This document shows positions 23,122-35,640 of a stretch of DNA of 64,000 nt, piece by piece; position 1 is the stretch's first letter; the number at the start of each line of letters is the position of its first letter. This DNA comes from Apoderus coryli. Lineage: Eukaryota; Arthropoda; Insecta; Coleoptera; Attelabidae. A program made the translations under genes and the position numbers. The notes beneath the pieces were generated by a model. It saw nothing but the letters and a program-made list of their open reading frames with translations. It was not told where the DNA came from and made no database searches. The stretch spans positions 2,571,130 to 2,635,129 of the forward strand of contig OU452200.1 of NCBI GenBank assembly GCA_911728435.2. Direction: 5' to 3'.

Positions 23122-23252
23122 CTAGTTTTTTATTAATTTTTTTGTTAATTTTTTTTTATTAATTTTTATTATTTTTTTTTTGATTTTTTTTTCTATTAAT
23201 TTTTTTTTAACTTTTGAATTTGAATTAAAACAATAACAAAAAAAAAAAAAGT

Positions 23253-23327
23253 ATTTCTACAGTTGGGATTCGAACCCCTAACCTTTCGCATGCGAAGCGA
23301 ACGCCCTACCAATGACGCCACAGAATA
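23253..23327 (-). tRNA. tRNA-Ala(CGC)-like sequence, probably pseudo-tRNA or SINE head
   Basis: On the minus strand the D-arm (GGCGTCATTGGTAGGGCG), the anticodon arm TTCGC-TTCGCAT-GCGAA (anticodon CGC, alanine) and the T-loop GGTTCGAATCC are all clear. The T-stem has a mismatch and the acceptor stem pairs poorly (TATTCTG against CTGTAGAAATA). It is therefore unlikely to be a functional tRNA. A position beside AAT-rich repeat sequence suits a tRNA-derived SINE. Confidence 0.6.
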
Positions 23328-24829
23328 ATAATAATAATATAGGTTCCAACTACCTAACTGATGAAATTTTAAATTCCCCCCTGTATAAAAATTTTATGAT
23401 CCCATTCTAACTGAAAATACTCTGAAACTTAAAAAAATATATAAAAATCTTCAAACTAAAATTTTTTTGAAACATTTTTGAGCCACCCTGTGCAATAATT
23501 TCATAAACCATTCTAAAAACCTAAACAAAACATTTTTAAGTTACCCCGTAGATAACCTTTAGAAGCTTAATATTTCTGCTATGTTTAAGAAGTACATTTT
23601 TTTAAAATATTTTTTACCCCATTTTACACTATTTTCGAAAGCCAATGTGGTCTAATATTTTATGTTCAATATTTTAGGTTATATTCAATTAAACGCGTAA
23701 AAAATTATGCAGTATTTCGGATAAGTTTAAGAACTATGAATTTTTTAACAGGAAATTTAAGAAAAAATAAAAAAGTATATTTATTCCAGTGGCGTCAAAG
23801 ATAGGGGAATAAAAATTATCACGAAGTCCTATAGCATGCCACTGGTTATTCAATGTGCTACTACATTAACAAACCCAGACAAAACAGTTAGTGGACATTA
23901 AAGTGTGCTTCCTCTCTCTGTCATTTCGAGGTCAGGGCTTAAACGAAATATCCCAGAGGTGCGCCGCTGGTTTCAACATAACTTTCCTTCACCAAACAAA
24001 ATTAAAATTATCTGGGAGAGCTGAAAATATTTTCTTATCCAAGAAAAAGCCTAAGCAAGTTTAGGAGCACAGCGAAATGTGCACTTCGGTAGGAAAAACA
24101 CATTCCCAGACGGACTCCTATGGTTCCATAGTCGTCCCTTTACTACTAAGTACACAATATAAGATTCTTATCCGAGAAAAAGCCTAAGCAAACATCAGCA
24201 GCACGCCAAAGCAGTATTACAGCGAAGCATAAAATATTGTTTTTTTGTTGTTAACCATCACCTTACTGTAGGTATATTTATATAATATACAAATATATGT
24301 AGTGTATTACGGAAAGTAGACATAAAACGCTGTTGAGCCGGGCTAATCTTCGATGTGCTATCAAGTTTTATACCATAATTCCTGGGCATAATTTTAATGA
24401 TCCCTTTTAATCCAAAGTATTACACTTGTAAGCCCGATCTAAGAGGAATTAATGAATCTGGGTGTAGGAGCTGGTGTTTAACTTTCTTGTGTCATGTTTG
24501 ATACAAAAAATGTTAATGAAGTTTATTCTTTCGCTATTTAAATCCATTCATACGAGGACAGTTAGTTGAGAAAAAAGGTGTTTTGACTCAAGGAGAGTTT
24601 TCATTAGTCAATTATAATAAAATATTTATCTAATAATAAAATTTGGAACATCAAAACGTTATCCATTTTCATGGTTCTATTCCATTCATAATTTTGGTTG
24701 GTCCTTTTTTTGCCTCTTTAAGAAAGGCAAAGTCTTCTTCTTTTTGATCTCTCCAGAGACAGCTACTAAGCTAAGCTACTAATAATAAACTAATTAATAA
24801 TCCCACAAAAGAAAATACGCACATACATC

Positions 24830-25740
24830 AGATGGCCAGATTTTGCAGGAACCGAGACAATTGAGCGCAGAAAGATCTTACAGGCTCATTGAAATAGTTA
24901 ATTTCTTGACTAAATCCTGTCCGGCATACACTCTTTTAGCAGCCAGCGAAACCATTTGAAAGCGATAGAACAGTGCTCTATGATCGAATTCTCTACATTA
25001 GAATCTACCGTCAATTTTAAACGCTGAATATTTAAGGAATTTGCGCTGTATGTATTCAATTAGATTGGTAAATGGGAGACCATATTATAGATGCGTACTC
25101 AAGCTTAGATCTTACCAGACCACAATACAAATTAGTTATACATTCAATATCACTAAAATCTTTGGTAACACGGAACAAAAAGCCATGCTTATGCGTAGTG
25201 CATCTCGGATAATACTTTAAATATGATAATTAAATGACAATTCAGTGTCGACGCAAACTCCAAGATCCCTGACAACATCACAACATTCAAGCGCAGTGTC
25301 ACTCAGCCGATAGCGATATTCAAAAACAGTTTGCGATTTCGAAAATATGACAAGCTTAGATAAGTCGCGCTGCAACAATACGCAATCCGAAGTGTCTCGA
25401 ATAACCAGATACAACTTGAGATCGTCTGCAAACATCAAATGGTTGCTTGTAAGTTCCTGGGATATGTCATTAATGAAAATTGAAAATATTAATGGTGCCA
25501 AACAGCGGCCCTGAGGCGCTCCGCTGGTGGGTGTGAAAGTTTCCGATTTATGACCATTGTATTCGACATAGTGTTGTCGATCAGACAAGTAGGATGCAAA
25601 AAACGTTAAAAGATCCTCATGAAAACCCAACCTCGACATTTTCCGTAGGACAAGGGAATGATCGAGCTTATCGAAAGCCTTCGAAAAATCTGCATAAATC
25701 TCATCGATCCACAGACCCTCCCCGAGTCTGGTTACGGCAA
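24830..25740 (-). pseudogene. Non-LTR retrotransposon RT fragment
   Basis: The minus strand reads RT blocks in order: 'IYADFSKAFDKLDHS' (frame above 25640), 'FFASYLSDRQHYVEYNGHKS', 'SGAPQGRCLAPLIFSIFIND', 'LMFADDLKLYLVI' (catalytic FADD), 'VVRDLGVCVD'. A stop-riddled C-terminal region extends to about 24830. The copy is 5' truncated near 25740. Jockey/CR1-like; inactive. Confidence 0.8.
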
Positions 25741-26100
25741 AATAACTTGAAAACTAACATTGACGAAATATTGTTTGAGACGAAAATTGTAGGATCCTTC
25801 TCAAGATTCAAGATCTTTTTGACGTTGTATCCGTTTTTTAAATGGAACCCTATAGGAGAAACTCCATCATGCTAGAACCAGGTGTGTTCAAAATCATGTC
25901 CTATACAATTACCTGAATGGCTGGGACGAAATCGTCTCATACTTTCCAGCAAGAACAAAGGGTGAGACGTTAACATGTTCAGCGTATTGAGTTGATCGAC
26001 TATTGATCATTCAATTAGGATTTTCAGCACTCAAATAAGTCAAATTATCAACAATAAAATAAAAGTCAAATCTCAATGATATAATGATCATCGATTTTTT

Positions 26101-26146
26101 AGCCAGACATGTTTCGGAACCTGACTGGTCCCATCTTCAGTGGCCA
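26101..26146 (-). ncRNA. Hammerhead ribozyme, type I, strong stem II
   Basis: Minus strand: CTGAAGA (26134-26140), stem II GGGACC/GGTTCC (six pairs including one G-U, loop AGTCA), GAAACATGT (26107-26115), cleavage base C. Stem I TGGCCA pairs with TGGCTA. About 30 nt 3' lies GAGATTTGACTTTTATTTT, shared with the copy at 44466. Confidence 0.85.
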
Positions 26147-27148
26147 ATAATTAATTATGAGGAACCGTTCACGAGATATTCGGTCAATCATAGTCTCGAA
26201 CATCAAATTTTTCGCCTATCCGGATTATGCACGAGTCTGACTTGAAGTGGGGTTAATTTTTTAAAATATTATGAATCGAGCATATACTATGAGGGTGTTC
26301 AGTGTCTGAAGGGGTAACCCAGTCAACCGATTCATTCTTCAAGTTAGTTCACGTCTTTCTGAAACCTTCTAATTACGTTGAATGTGTATGTACAGGGTAG
26401 CTCGAATTGGATCCTCATCATTGGAATATCAAAAACCTAAAAATTGAGGCAAATTTGCGCATGTATGAACCCAACAATTTGCCGTTTCGAAAGTTGTAAG
26501 ATTCTGATTAGGAAATATTGGGGCAAAAACATAATAAAAAATGCGTTCAGATTCGAAAATTAAAAACAGTTCCGTATTTAAAATACAAAGTGATGATGTC
26601 TGGTCAAAGATGAAACGTCGGATGACAAAAGGTAAACTCCATCCAAAATGCTAGCACAAATAAAGGACACAAAATTTTAGAGTTGCGATTACCTTCCTTT
26701 GTTTATTTTGCATATTGCGTGGCCCTGTTCCCAGATTGTGACTATGGAAGCAATTTTACTTCAAAACTTGCTATACGATGACATAGATCTTAATGTCATC
26801 TAATTTGAGGTTATGTTACAAATTTATGTTGAAGGGCTATCAACATTCCTTGTCAAAATTTGATTATTGTTTTTATATTTTGCCAGTTTTGCTTAAATTT
26901 TCATAGATTATCGGATGAGATTCGTAAACACGAAATATTTACGGATCGAGTGTTAGGTTTTATTATATCTTTACCAAAGATTAATGTACATTGTGTTTTC
27001 GAAATTTTGGCATATGACATAATATGTGATTTTCCGCTTATTTTTAGTCATAATAATAATTATAAAGGGGCACAATTCAAATATTACAACAACAATCAAC
27101 AGACTATAATATAACTTAAGATTAACAAAGCACTAGAGTTTAAAAACT

Positions 27149-28322
27149 TCACTCAAAATTGTAGGTGAGATAGTCAGCATAGTCATATGGGACAATCTCA
27201 AGAAGTTGTTTTTTCACTTCAACTTTAAATTTATTGTTGTTCGCAATATCTTTTATCTGACGAGGGAGGTGATTATAGAACCTAACGGCCATAACCTGAA
27301 ACTGTCGATCTGTCAAAGCTAATCTGTTCCCTGGCAGACACAGGTTTTTCTTATGCCGCGTTTCATAACAGTGTAGATCCTCATGACTTATTAAAGTATT
27401 GAGATTTTCCCTAATATAAAAAATGCATTGCCAAATATACAGAGCAGGAACTGTTAAAATATTTGATTTTTTAAAGAAGGGTTTGCATGACTCTCTATAT
27501 CCAGCTTTAACCATTACGCGTACAGCCGCCTTTTGAATTTTAAAGATAATTTGCCATTGCGGTGCCTTGCCCCAAAACAGAACGTTATAACTAATTAGGC
27601 ACTGAAAGTATCCCATATATGCGCAACGCAAGGCTTCTCGTGAACATGTAGTCGATAGTTTTCGCAAGAGATAAACCACACTGGACAATTTTTTGGCAAG
27701 GCAATCGATCTGATCCTTCCATGTCAATTTTGGGTCTACAAAGAAACTTATAAGTATTGTGTTTGCTAGTAAAATTTTTCCTTAGTGTAAAATCAATCCT
27801 CTCCGTTTTCGAGAAGTTAAGAGACAGTCCATTAGAGGCAAACCAATTCTCAGTACTTTTTAATTTGGTTTGGATTATGTTATTAAAATCCTCGGAAGCC
27901 TGGTAAATTGTGGTGTCGTCTGCATACTGAATTACTTGAGTATCCCTCAAAAAAGATGATAAGTCGTTGATATATATAATAAATACAAGTGGACCAAGAA
28001 TTGAGCCCTGGGGTACTCCGGTTGTCACAGGCCTTACTTCAGACCTCTCTCCCATATAGTCAACTAACTGATGTCGATCACTCAAGTAAGATCTTATGAA
28101 ATTAAGAGCATTTGCTCTAATGGCATATACGGGAAGTTTCTTTAAGAGAATCGCATGAGAAACACAGTCAAATGCTCTAGAAAGATCGCAAAATACAGCC
28201 GTCAGGATGTGTCCTTGTTCCATTGCACCCACTATAGACTGCACTAACCTCATCAATGCCTGCATAGATTCTACCTTGGTATTAGTACCCTTGATTGTTT
28301 CATACCCTGTACTTACACTCAT
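27149..28322 (-). pseudogene. Non-LTR retrotransposon RT and C-terminal domain
   Basis: Two overlapping frames (28322-27591 and 27727-27149) cover the RT from 'FCDLSRAFDCVSHAILL' through '[20 protein letters not shown]' and 'IQYADDTTIY' (catalytic YADD) to 'LNFSKTERIDF'. They then run through the post-RT region 'CAYMGYFQCLISYNVLFWG' and 'ALYIWQCIFYIRENL'. One frameshift near 27700 and a 5' truncation near 28310 inactivate it. It belongs to the same broad Jockey-like group as the copies at 8451-9960 and 48130-48594. Confidence 0.85.
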
Positions 28323-28419
28323 ACCCTGTACTTATACTCAGTGGGGAATAGCTAGTGCCCTACAAAAACACCTAATGCTAATGTGGATCCGTTTGAACTT
28401 ATGATTATTCGTGTCAGGA

Positions 28420-30660
28420 TCCCATATCCACAATCTCCTTTTTCATTATCTTCTTAGAAAAATAAAAATACAATAAACTCGTGTTGTACTCAAACATAGA
28501 CTACACATTGCATTATTATATTGTTATATGACATGCAATTTAAACAATTAAATAATGATATTTTGGTAAAATAAGAAAGATGTACTTAATAAAACATAAA
28601 ACCGTTTATCTCTTGATTATTATTTAACTTACCAGGACAGTATATTTATATAGTTTTTACAATGTTTAACAGAAATTGTTGAATAAATACCAAGTGTTTG
28701 TTATATATTTGACGAAAGCTGTTGTTCTTTTTCTATTATTTGAAGTGTACACATGATTCTACAGAGTGTTAAACGGTTAGAGATTTTTTTAGCTTCTATA
28801 CCTACACGGTGTTTATGGAAAACGACACGTATATGATTATTTTGAAATTTTGGTTAATTAAGTAAGTCAATCTAATCTATACTTCTAAAATATTTAGACG
28901 TTTGTGCCACTTCTATATAACTTTGTTTTTTTTTAAATGGAACACCCTACATATTATATTTTTAGATTTCCTATTCAATTTGCGGTACTTTTTCTGGCCA
29001 AAAACAGTTTTCACAAAAAATTTTGTAATTTCCTTGTTTGATAAGGGAACAATATGAAGTCTTGGCAGTGATTTTACAAGGTCTTACGTAATTCAACTGC
29101 GTTGACAGATTGGCTCAGCAAGTTACAGGGTGTCGCAAATTACATTAGCATCGTTAACTAGTAAAAGTAGGTAAAAATCATGTTTCTCATATAGAACACC
29201 CTGTATATTACTGTATAGACGAAGAAAAATACTTTAAGATGATCATGTCCCATATCTAAATTATTAATTTCAGAGAATAAGCCGTTTTTTTGTGGAAATG
29301 TATGTTTAAAAAAATTATGTAACCGTTAAGATTAAGGGTATCTGATACACTGCGAGGGGATGGTCGATTGTGTCCCTTATCTTAAGTTACTTGAACTGTG
29401 TCTCAAGTTACAACTCTCCATAAAGTTATAGAGCTCTTATGAACTCCAGTAGCTGCGCTACAGTTTCTTTGGTCTGCTAGCGTCCAAAGAATAGCGAACA
29501 AATGAATTAAAATTGAACCCTGTCGCCTCTCACAATATTTTAAACTCAACGCAAATAATAATTCAAATGAAGTTCTTATGAAATGAATTATTATTAGGTA
29601 CACGGGAAATGTGGTGAAATTATTGACAGAACATCCAGTTGTATGAGGCATTGCCTTTTCCACAGTTAAATATTCTTGTAATATTTCATGTACGTTGGTG
29701 GAAGTGATGCCTAACATAGAAATTCGTTGAACGATAGTCAATTCAATTTCCCAGTGTCATAACAACGTCTGAAGATGACCGAACGATTGATTGAAACGTC
29801 ATGTGTATTTGTTTGATTAAAACCTGTTGGTTATAATTGTGGGCTTGATAATCCACGTCGAAAATCATGATAAATAATTATTACGCTGACTAACGGTCTA
29901 AAAACAATAAGCCTTGCCGAAGCTCGAAATATAACAAGTTCTGTACAATAAATGTATGGTGCGACACCTAGTGTTTAAATAGTAACGTGCCGCGTGAATC
30001 AAAGTTCACTATAACCGTTGGACAGAGGCCATTGACCCCAGTAAGTCCTGTTAGCACAAGATAAATTGAACAAATCATCATAAAGTAAGCGGTTACTTTG
30101 CAGAACTCCCGGTATCATATATTATAGGTATTCACGATGAGATAGACACCCCCGTATACCATTTACAATGTAAACTATGTTTGCTTCGAGCAAATTTTTT
30201 GACAACAATGAACTCGTGCGTTTTCTGTAAAAAAAAAAGAGAATAATTGTATATGCTCTGTGCGAGATTAAAATAAAAATAAATATCACTTATTATCATC
30301 ATCATAATTTGAGTATATTATACATCATGACGTTGTTTGTTTCTATGTTTAAATATGTGAGCAAGTCATTTACATAATAACCATTTATGAGGGTTCGTAT
30401 ATCAACTACATCAAGACGCAGGTACTACTTACATTAAATAGTTTCACAATTTAAGAAATTTAAAGAAGATGTAGCAATTTGTATACTCATGAAAGAGGGC
30501 ATATCAAACAATAATAAGTCGATCACTGGGCAGCTGTTCTTCACCTCTTCACGTCGCTTGTCCTTTGCGTCCGCCATCGCCTGTCTGGTGGAAGCCGTTT
30601 GCGGAAAATAAGATAACGTTTACAAATTTTCACTACGACGCTGACGTTGGAACATGCATT
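28420..30660. other. Mostly unassigned intron sequence
   Basis: It contains short transposon-end motifs (GGAACACCCTACAT at 28939; ACAGGGTGTCGC near 29125) and a decayed hammerhead-like motif at 29763-29806. The 112-residue minus frame at 29741-29403 has no recognisable domain. Confidence 0.35.
29763..29806 (+). ncRNA. Decayed hammerhead-like motif (ACGT stem III subtype)
   Basis: CTGAAGA (29769-29775), GAAACGTC (29793-29800) and a four-pair stem I (ACGT/ATGT) are present. Stem II (GACC...GATT) pairs poorly. Probably inactive. Confidence 0.45.
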
Positions 30661-31440
30661 TGAGGCAATTCAAAAAGCACAAAAATGTCAACTAAATTTA
30701 AAAAACCGCGTACATGGAAGATCAACTCATCGACGTTCGCAACAAGTGGGCGAGAGGCACTTTGCGCAACATTTTGCATAAAGATCTTCATCTTCATGCT
30801 TATAAAGTTCAACTCGTCCAGGAATTAAAGCCGGCCGACCATTGTTCGTGTCCAACGTTTGTGAATTCGCTGCCTGAAAAACTAAACGAAAACAATGCAT
30901 TCCAACAAAATCATCTTTAGTGATGAGGCCCATTTTGAACGAGGCGGTTATGTAGACAAATCAGATTGTTGCATATCGTCGGCCTAATTTTAAAACCTCG
31001 GAAGTCAAAATTTTTGTGAAATTCAGATTTTGTTATAATGGAACGTAAAATTATGATATCTACGATATTTTAAAGCCTTGTAACTCCCGCCCGAATATTG
31101 CGACATCTATGTGTTGTTATTTAAAGCTCGTATGTCGACAATGTAATTTACATTACGGTCCATTATAACAAAATCTAAATTTCACATAAAAATTTTGACT
31201 TACGAGGTTTTAAAATTAGGCCGACGATATGGGGCTCACAAAATCCACAAGTAGTCCTCGAAAAACCATTATATCGCGGTTTGTGGTTAAGCGGCATCCA
31301 AAATGAGCAAGGAAACACTGTCATCGTGAATTCTCTGCGCTACCAAACCATGATAACCGATTTTTTGTGACCACAATTGGCTACTGTTGACATCAGTGAG
31401 TTTTGGTTTCAGCAAGGCGGCGCCACAATGTAAGACAACA
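30660..31440 (+). pseudogene. Mariner-like transposase relic, split by a MITE
   Basis: Readable pieces include 'ILHKDLHLHAYKVQLVQELKPADH', then in another frame 'KIIFSDEAHFERGGYVDKSD' (first catalytic Asp). After the 30976-31227 insertion come 'NEQGNTVIVNSLRYQTMITDF' and 'FWFQQGGATM', where the second catalytic Asp is replaced by Gly. The closest relative in this window is the DD41D transposase at 37199-38284. Several frameshifts and stops; dead. Confidence 0.75.
30976..31227. mobile_element. 252-bp MITE with about 75-bp TIR and TA duplication
   Basis: The ends TCGTCGGCCTAATTTTAAAA (30976) and its complement (to 31227) are flanked by TA at 30974-30975 and 31228-31229. Excision in silico, leaving one TA, restores the mariner codons for 'CCIWGSQNP'. 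The interior is non-coding. Confidence 0.85.
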
Positions 31441-31469
31441 TATCCACACTGATCCCGGCATCACCCATC

Positions 31470-32595
31470 TCTTTGGATTTAATAGATTGCAGTGCATGTT
31501 GTATATCCTCAATAGTCGCCATTCGAAATGTCGAAATGCGAACTTGTCCCACAGCAGCGATGGAAACGTTGCTGCATCTGATACCTTTGCCTGCAGCAAT
31601 TAGCGCTCTGAAACAGGTAATGGAATACAAATCTGGCGATCTAGAGGGACACATGGGAATCCTGAATCTAAAACCTTTGGATTCAGGAAGAAAACCGTCG
31701 GACGCTTTGCCACGCAAACATGATTTTGAAATCCCATTTGAAGTGGTCATTGGAGACCGTCAAAAATACCTAAATGGGGAACCACGATTCCCAGAAAACA
31801 CATCCGTCTGATATACGGACGGTTCAAATGTTATAGAAGGGAACACAGGCCTAATTGCAGGCTCTCTGAATCTCTCAGGAAAAGTCCCACTATATTCCAA
31901 GCAGAGATCAACGCTATTAATCGTTGTGCTCCAAGAATGCCTGCAGAGAGGCATCGCGGATGTCTTACACCTTCACGTCAAAGCTAGCATGGGAATGCAA
32001 ACAGACCCTAAAGCAACTGGCAGCTCAGGGGAAAAAGATTACTCTGACATGGGTGCCAGGACATGAAGGCATAAAGGGGTACGAAGCGGCGGACCAACTT
32101 GCAAAAGAGGGCGCAAACGCTCCGTTCTGCGGCCCGGAACCCATCTTTGGCCTTCCAAAAAGCCATATGATGGAATAACTTCGGAGATGGGAAAAGGAAC
32201 AACTTAAGTCCTACTGGAGATACACTGCAGGCCTAAGACAATCAAAAATGTTTATCAACGCAGGGAAGCTTAGCCAACTGGAGAGAAGCGACCTAAGGCG
32301 CATTACAGGCCTTTTTACGGGACACCACCCAGTGAAGTACCATCTCAAAAAGATGGGCCTAACCGAGAACGACACTTGTCGGTTTTGCGAAGACGCAACA
32401 GAGACAACAGAACACGTGCTCTGTGAATGCCTGGCACTTTTCTGCAAAAGGCTAAAACACCTTGGAGGGGTGACCCTAACACCCGACGAGGCAAGGAATT
32501 TAGCCCCCAGAGAAATCAACTTCAAAATCAAAATGAAATTACAGTCAGTGGCGTACATTTTTTTGCCAATAATTTTTATTAAGTTAGGGCCATAA
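31470..32595 (+). pseudogene. Non-LTR ORF2 3' region: RNase H and C-terminal Cys/His motif
   Basis: The + strand carries an RNase H domain: 'YTDGSNVIEGNTG' at 31812 (first Asp), 'WVPGHEGIKGYEAADQLAKEGA' (late His and Asp). The typical tail 'LTGHHPVKYHLKKMGL' and 'CRFCEDATETTEHVLCEC' (C-x2-C...H-x4-C) follows. RNase H degrades the RNA strand after reverse transcription in I/R1-superfamily elements. Stops at 31809 and 32176 and a frameshift break it. GC content is higher than the surrounding intron, fitting a distinct origin. The RT proper is missing. Confidence 0.78.
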
Positions 32596-32827
32596 AGATC
32601 CCTATTCTAGCAATACCGCTGTCAAATTTGGAAGAAATCGGTAAGGAAATATTTGACATGACTTGGCTAAAACATTTTATTTAAAAAATCCAAGAAATAC
32701 TTGAGACTGGGAGCAAAAATATTGTAAGGGTAAATTTATTTTATCAACTGTTGTGTTAGTGACCTCTAAGTGTTTTCAAATTGAAGTTGGTTGGTTTTAG
32801 GTCAATTATAGAAACAAAGTAATTCCT

Positions 32828-32870
32828 CTGTCGACGTTTCGACTTTTATTAAGTCATCCTCAGGACACTA
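32828..32870 (-). ncRNA. Hammerhead ribozyme, type I, ACGT stem III subtype
   Basis: Minus strand: CTGAGGA (32857-32863), perfect five-pair stem II GACTT/AAGTC with loop AATAA, GAAACGTC (32833-32840) with cleavage base C. Stem I is TGTC/GACA. The self-complementary ACGT again implies a loopless stem III. Confidence 0.8.
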
Positions 32871-32899
32871 GAATACAACAAAAAAGAAAAACCTAAATG

Positions 32900-34689
32900 G
32901 TGACTTGAAATTTACAATTAATTGTTAAATACACAAATAAAAAAAATATTAAAAAAATATATAAAAATATATTTTATCAAAATAAGGCCAATTTTGGAAT
33001 AATAATAACCCCTACACCTATAGAGTCCCGATTTGACACTGGCTAAACTAAAAATTTTAACAGAAACTAATTCGCTTAAATGTTGCATCTCACCCACACG
33101 TCATAATTCCCTCTAGATATTATGAAACACATTATGAAATAAGAAAAACAAGGGGGTGATATTCCATATCAACATGTGTTATGATTCCTATTATCTGTAT
33201 TCATCCATCCAATTGGATTTAAAGAGTAATATGAGCATATTGTTTAGGACGCAAAAAATAGGGCCTCACGTATACGCATACACACAAGGGACCTTAATTT
33301 GGCATCAAAGCACAAGTGCGAAAAAAGATAAAAGTCGATCGTGACAAATTGTTTTTTATTTTGATGTGTCATTTTGGATCAATTCATTGCTAATATGTTG
33401 ATTTGAGTGCTGATAAGATTATTAGGGTTGAGATGGATGTAGCGATCAGCATTTTGATTTTATTCGCTAATTGTTCTTTAGAACTATATACACTGTGTCC
33501 AAGATAAGATTGGGGTAGCATTGGAATCTTGGAAACGGTAGGAGTTACAATGTAGGTTAAATTAGGGAAAAGTTGTACAATTTAAGCACTTTTTAAATTG
33601 TGTTTTCAAAATTAAACTAACTAAATTAAATTTAAAAATTCTACAATTTTCTATATGAAATTGGATAAATTTGACTCGAAATAATCTTTGCCGCATCAGT
33701 GTATGTATATTTTCCATAGCATTGCCACAAAGTCTATGGTAAACATCTTTTAATCTCTTACTAATCCTGAAATCCCGTCTCAGAACTGTTTTATGGGATT
33801 GCCACCTGGCTGTGCACGTAATACCTCTACCTATTATAACTACTTATGTAAAAGTGCTAGTTTAATAATATCGGCTTATATATTATTATAAATGCTTGTA
33901 TACTTGTGTACGTTCGTTTGGGTGACGAATGACTTCCTAAATTTACTTTAAGAAAAAAAAAAAGGAAAACGGGATTAAAGTGGTGCGAGGGTGTAGTAAA
34001 ATGTGTCGTCAGAAATCAACCCTCTTGTCAGATAGATAGCGTAAGTTGAATTATGTTTGTTTTTATTTGCTTTAGCGTTTTTTACAATGAAGAAAAAACG
34101 AGCCATATATTTAGTCTCCAATCAGTAATGATTTTCCCGACAATGTCATGTAGTATCTAAAATAGCTTCTATAAGGGATGTCAAAGAAGAACTTTTTAAA
34201 TAACAAATTGAAATTGAGTACAGTATTACTCTCCATCTTGACTTATGAATGGAAAATTTGTATAAGATTTTAATCTTAAAAAATTATGTTCTAAAGTCGT
34301 GCTAGAAAAACCTGACTCACTCTCTATATAGATCAAAACTTGTTTGGAGGAAATACGAAGTGTTTATATATTCCTCAAGATCCTTAAGGAGCAAAAGTTT
34401 TTACAGAAATTAAAAATATAAAAAAAAAATAAATATGCAAAATTTTGAGAATGTCAAAAATTAAGAATCTTCTAACCAATCTCGATCGCTTCTACATAAT
34501 ATCTCACCTCCTTTTGGCACAAGCGTGAAATTTGAAACACCCTGCATGTAGTGTTCCAATTTCGTTGTAATTGCGGTGTATCTCGGTTATTAGGTAGTGA
34601 CGATAGCAGGTTCTCATTTTCACAATTTGTGTCAATCTTTCTTTTTATACAAGGTGGTCAAAATCTGTGAGGGAATTGGGGACGTCTTA
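32900..34689. other. Unassigned AT-rich intron sequence with one dispersed repeat
   Basis: It holds the second copy of the GTGTCCAAGATAAGA repeat at 33490-33620. Otherwise no ORF, array or inverted repeat that I can name. Confidence 0.35.
33490..33620 (+). repeat. Dispersed repeat family, copy 2 of 3
   Basis: ACACTGTGTCCAAGATAAGA... to GTTTTCAAAATTAAACTAAC, similar over about 125 bp to 13838-13975 and inverted to 43876-44000. Confidence 0.6.
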
Positions 34690-35059
34690 TCAGTAGTAAT
34701 ACCCCTAGGGTCTTGATAATACCGACATAATTTTGTCATAGAGAATGCCGAAAACGTGTTGCTGGATAATAGCCCAATGCCGCAGGCCGAGGGCTTTTAT
34801 CCTTGAGCAACTCGGTTGCAGGATTCTCTATGACAAAATTTTGAACATTTATCAAGGCCCGAGGAGTATTCAACAAGATAATTTTTTACTTTGTAGATAT
34901 CAAAAATTTGATTGTCAATCTGACGTTTAATAATTTTCAATACAAAATGTATTAGTTTTAATCAAACAAATATTATTCATTTTTATTTAAAACTACAGTT
35001 GTGAAAAGTACAATTGGTAAATGTTAAATTGGAAGAAGAGTTTGCTGAAGTTGACGGAT
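34690..35059 (-). mobile_element. Truncated Crypton copy: 3' terminus with long hairpin
   Basis: 370 bp align almost without gaps to 2209-2577. They include the hairpin, the AT-rich 3' flank and the last codons of the recombinase frame. Homology stops abruptly at GACGGAT. The shared left limit (CAGTAGTAATACCCC) marks the true element end. Confidence 0.8.
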
Positions 35060-35640
35060 CTCTTCCTCTTATGTAGCAGAAACTATACGACATAGGCCTG
35101 TTTTATAATATTATTAATACCCTGATAAACTTCTACAAGAGTGCTGCTTTTAAAGTTAAGGTGAAAAATGAATTTTCTAAGAATTTTGGTATCACCCAGG
35201 GCGTTTTACAGGGCTCAAAGAATCTCCTACTTTGAGCCCCCTATTGTTTTCACTATTTTTGGCTGATATAGAACGTTTTTTTAAACAAAATGGGACCATA
35301 ATACAAACATTAACATCCTGCTATATGCAGACGACCTTGTTATCCTCTCTGATTCTGAAATCGGGGTAAACCGCTGCTTAAGGACCCTCGAGAGCTACTC
35401 TCTGATTAATAAACTCGAGGTCAATGTCGCAAAAACCAAAATTATGTGTTTTGAGAGAGGAGGTTTTAGTGCTGTCTATAAAGGCTTAAAATATTTGTCA
35501 AATCCCATTAGAAATGGTGAAAGAATTTGTTTACTTGGGGATAACTTTCTCTGCTTCATCCCTATTTCCGGAGCCAGCTGCGGTTATGTCCACAAAGGCA
35601 ATTCAAGCTACGGGCAGGGTTTTGGGAGTAATGGCGAATT
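35060..35640 (+). pseudogene. Non-LTR RT fragment
   Basis: With frameshifts the + strand reads 'NFGITQGVLQGS', 'LSPLLFSLFLADIERF', 'ILLYADDLVILSDS' (catalytic YADD) and 'LEVNVAKTKIMCF'. It starts exactly where the Crypton copy stops and meets an oppositely oriented RT fragment near 35640. The clade differs from the Jockey/CR1 copies and is uncertain. Confidence 0.7.

Noticed and set aside
31393..31750. Minus-strand frames across the RNase H region
   Set aside because: They are shadows of the + strand ORF2 fragment, which carries the YTDGS and WVPGHEG motifs.
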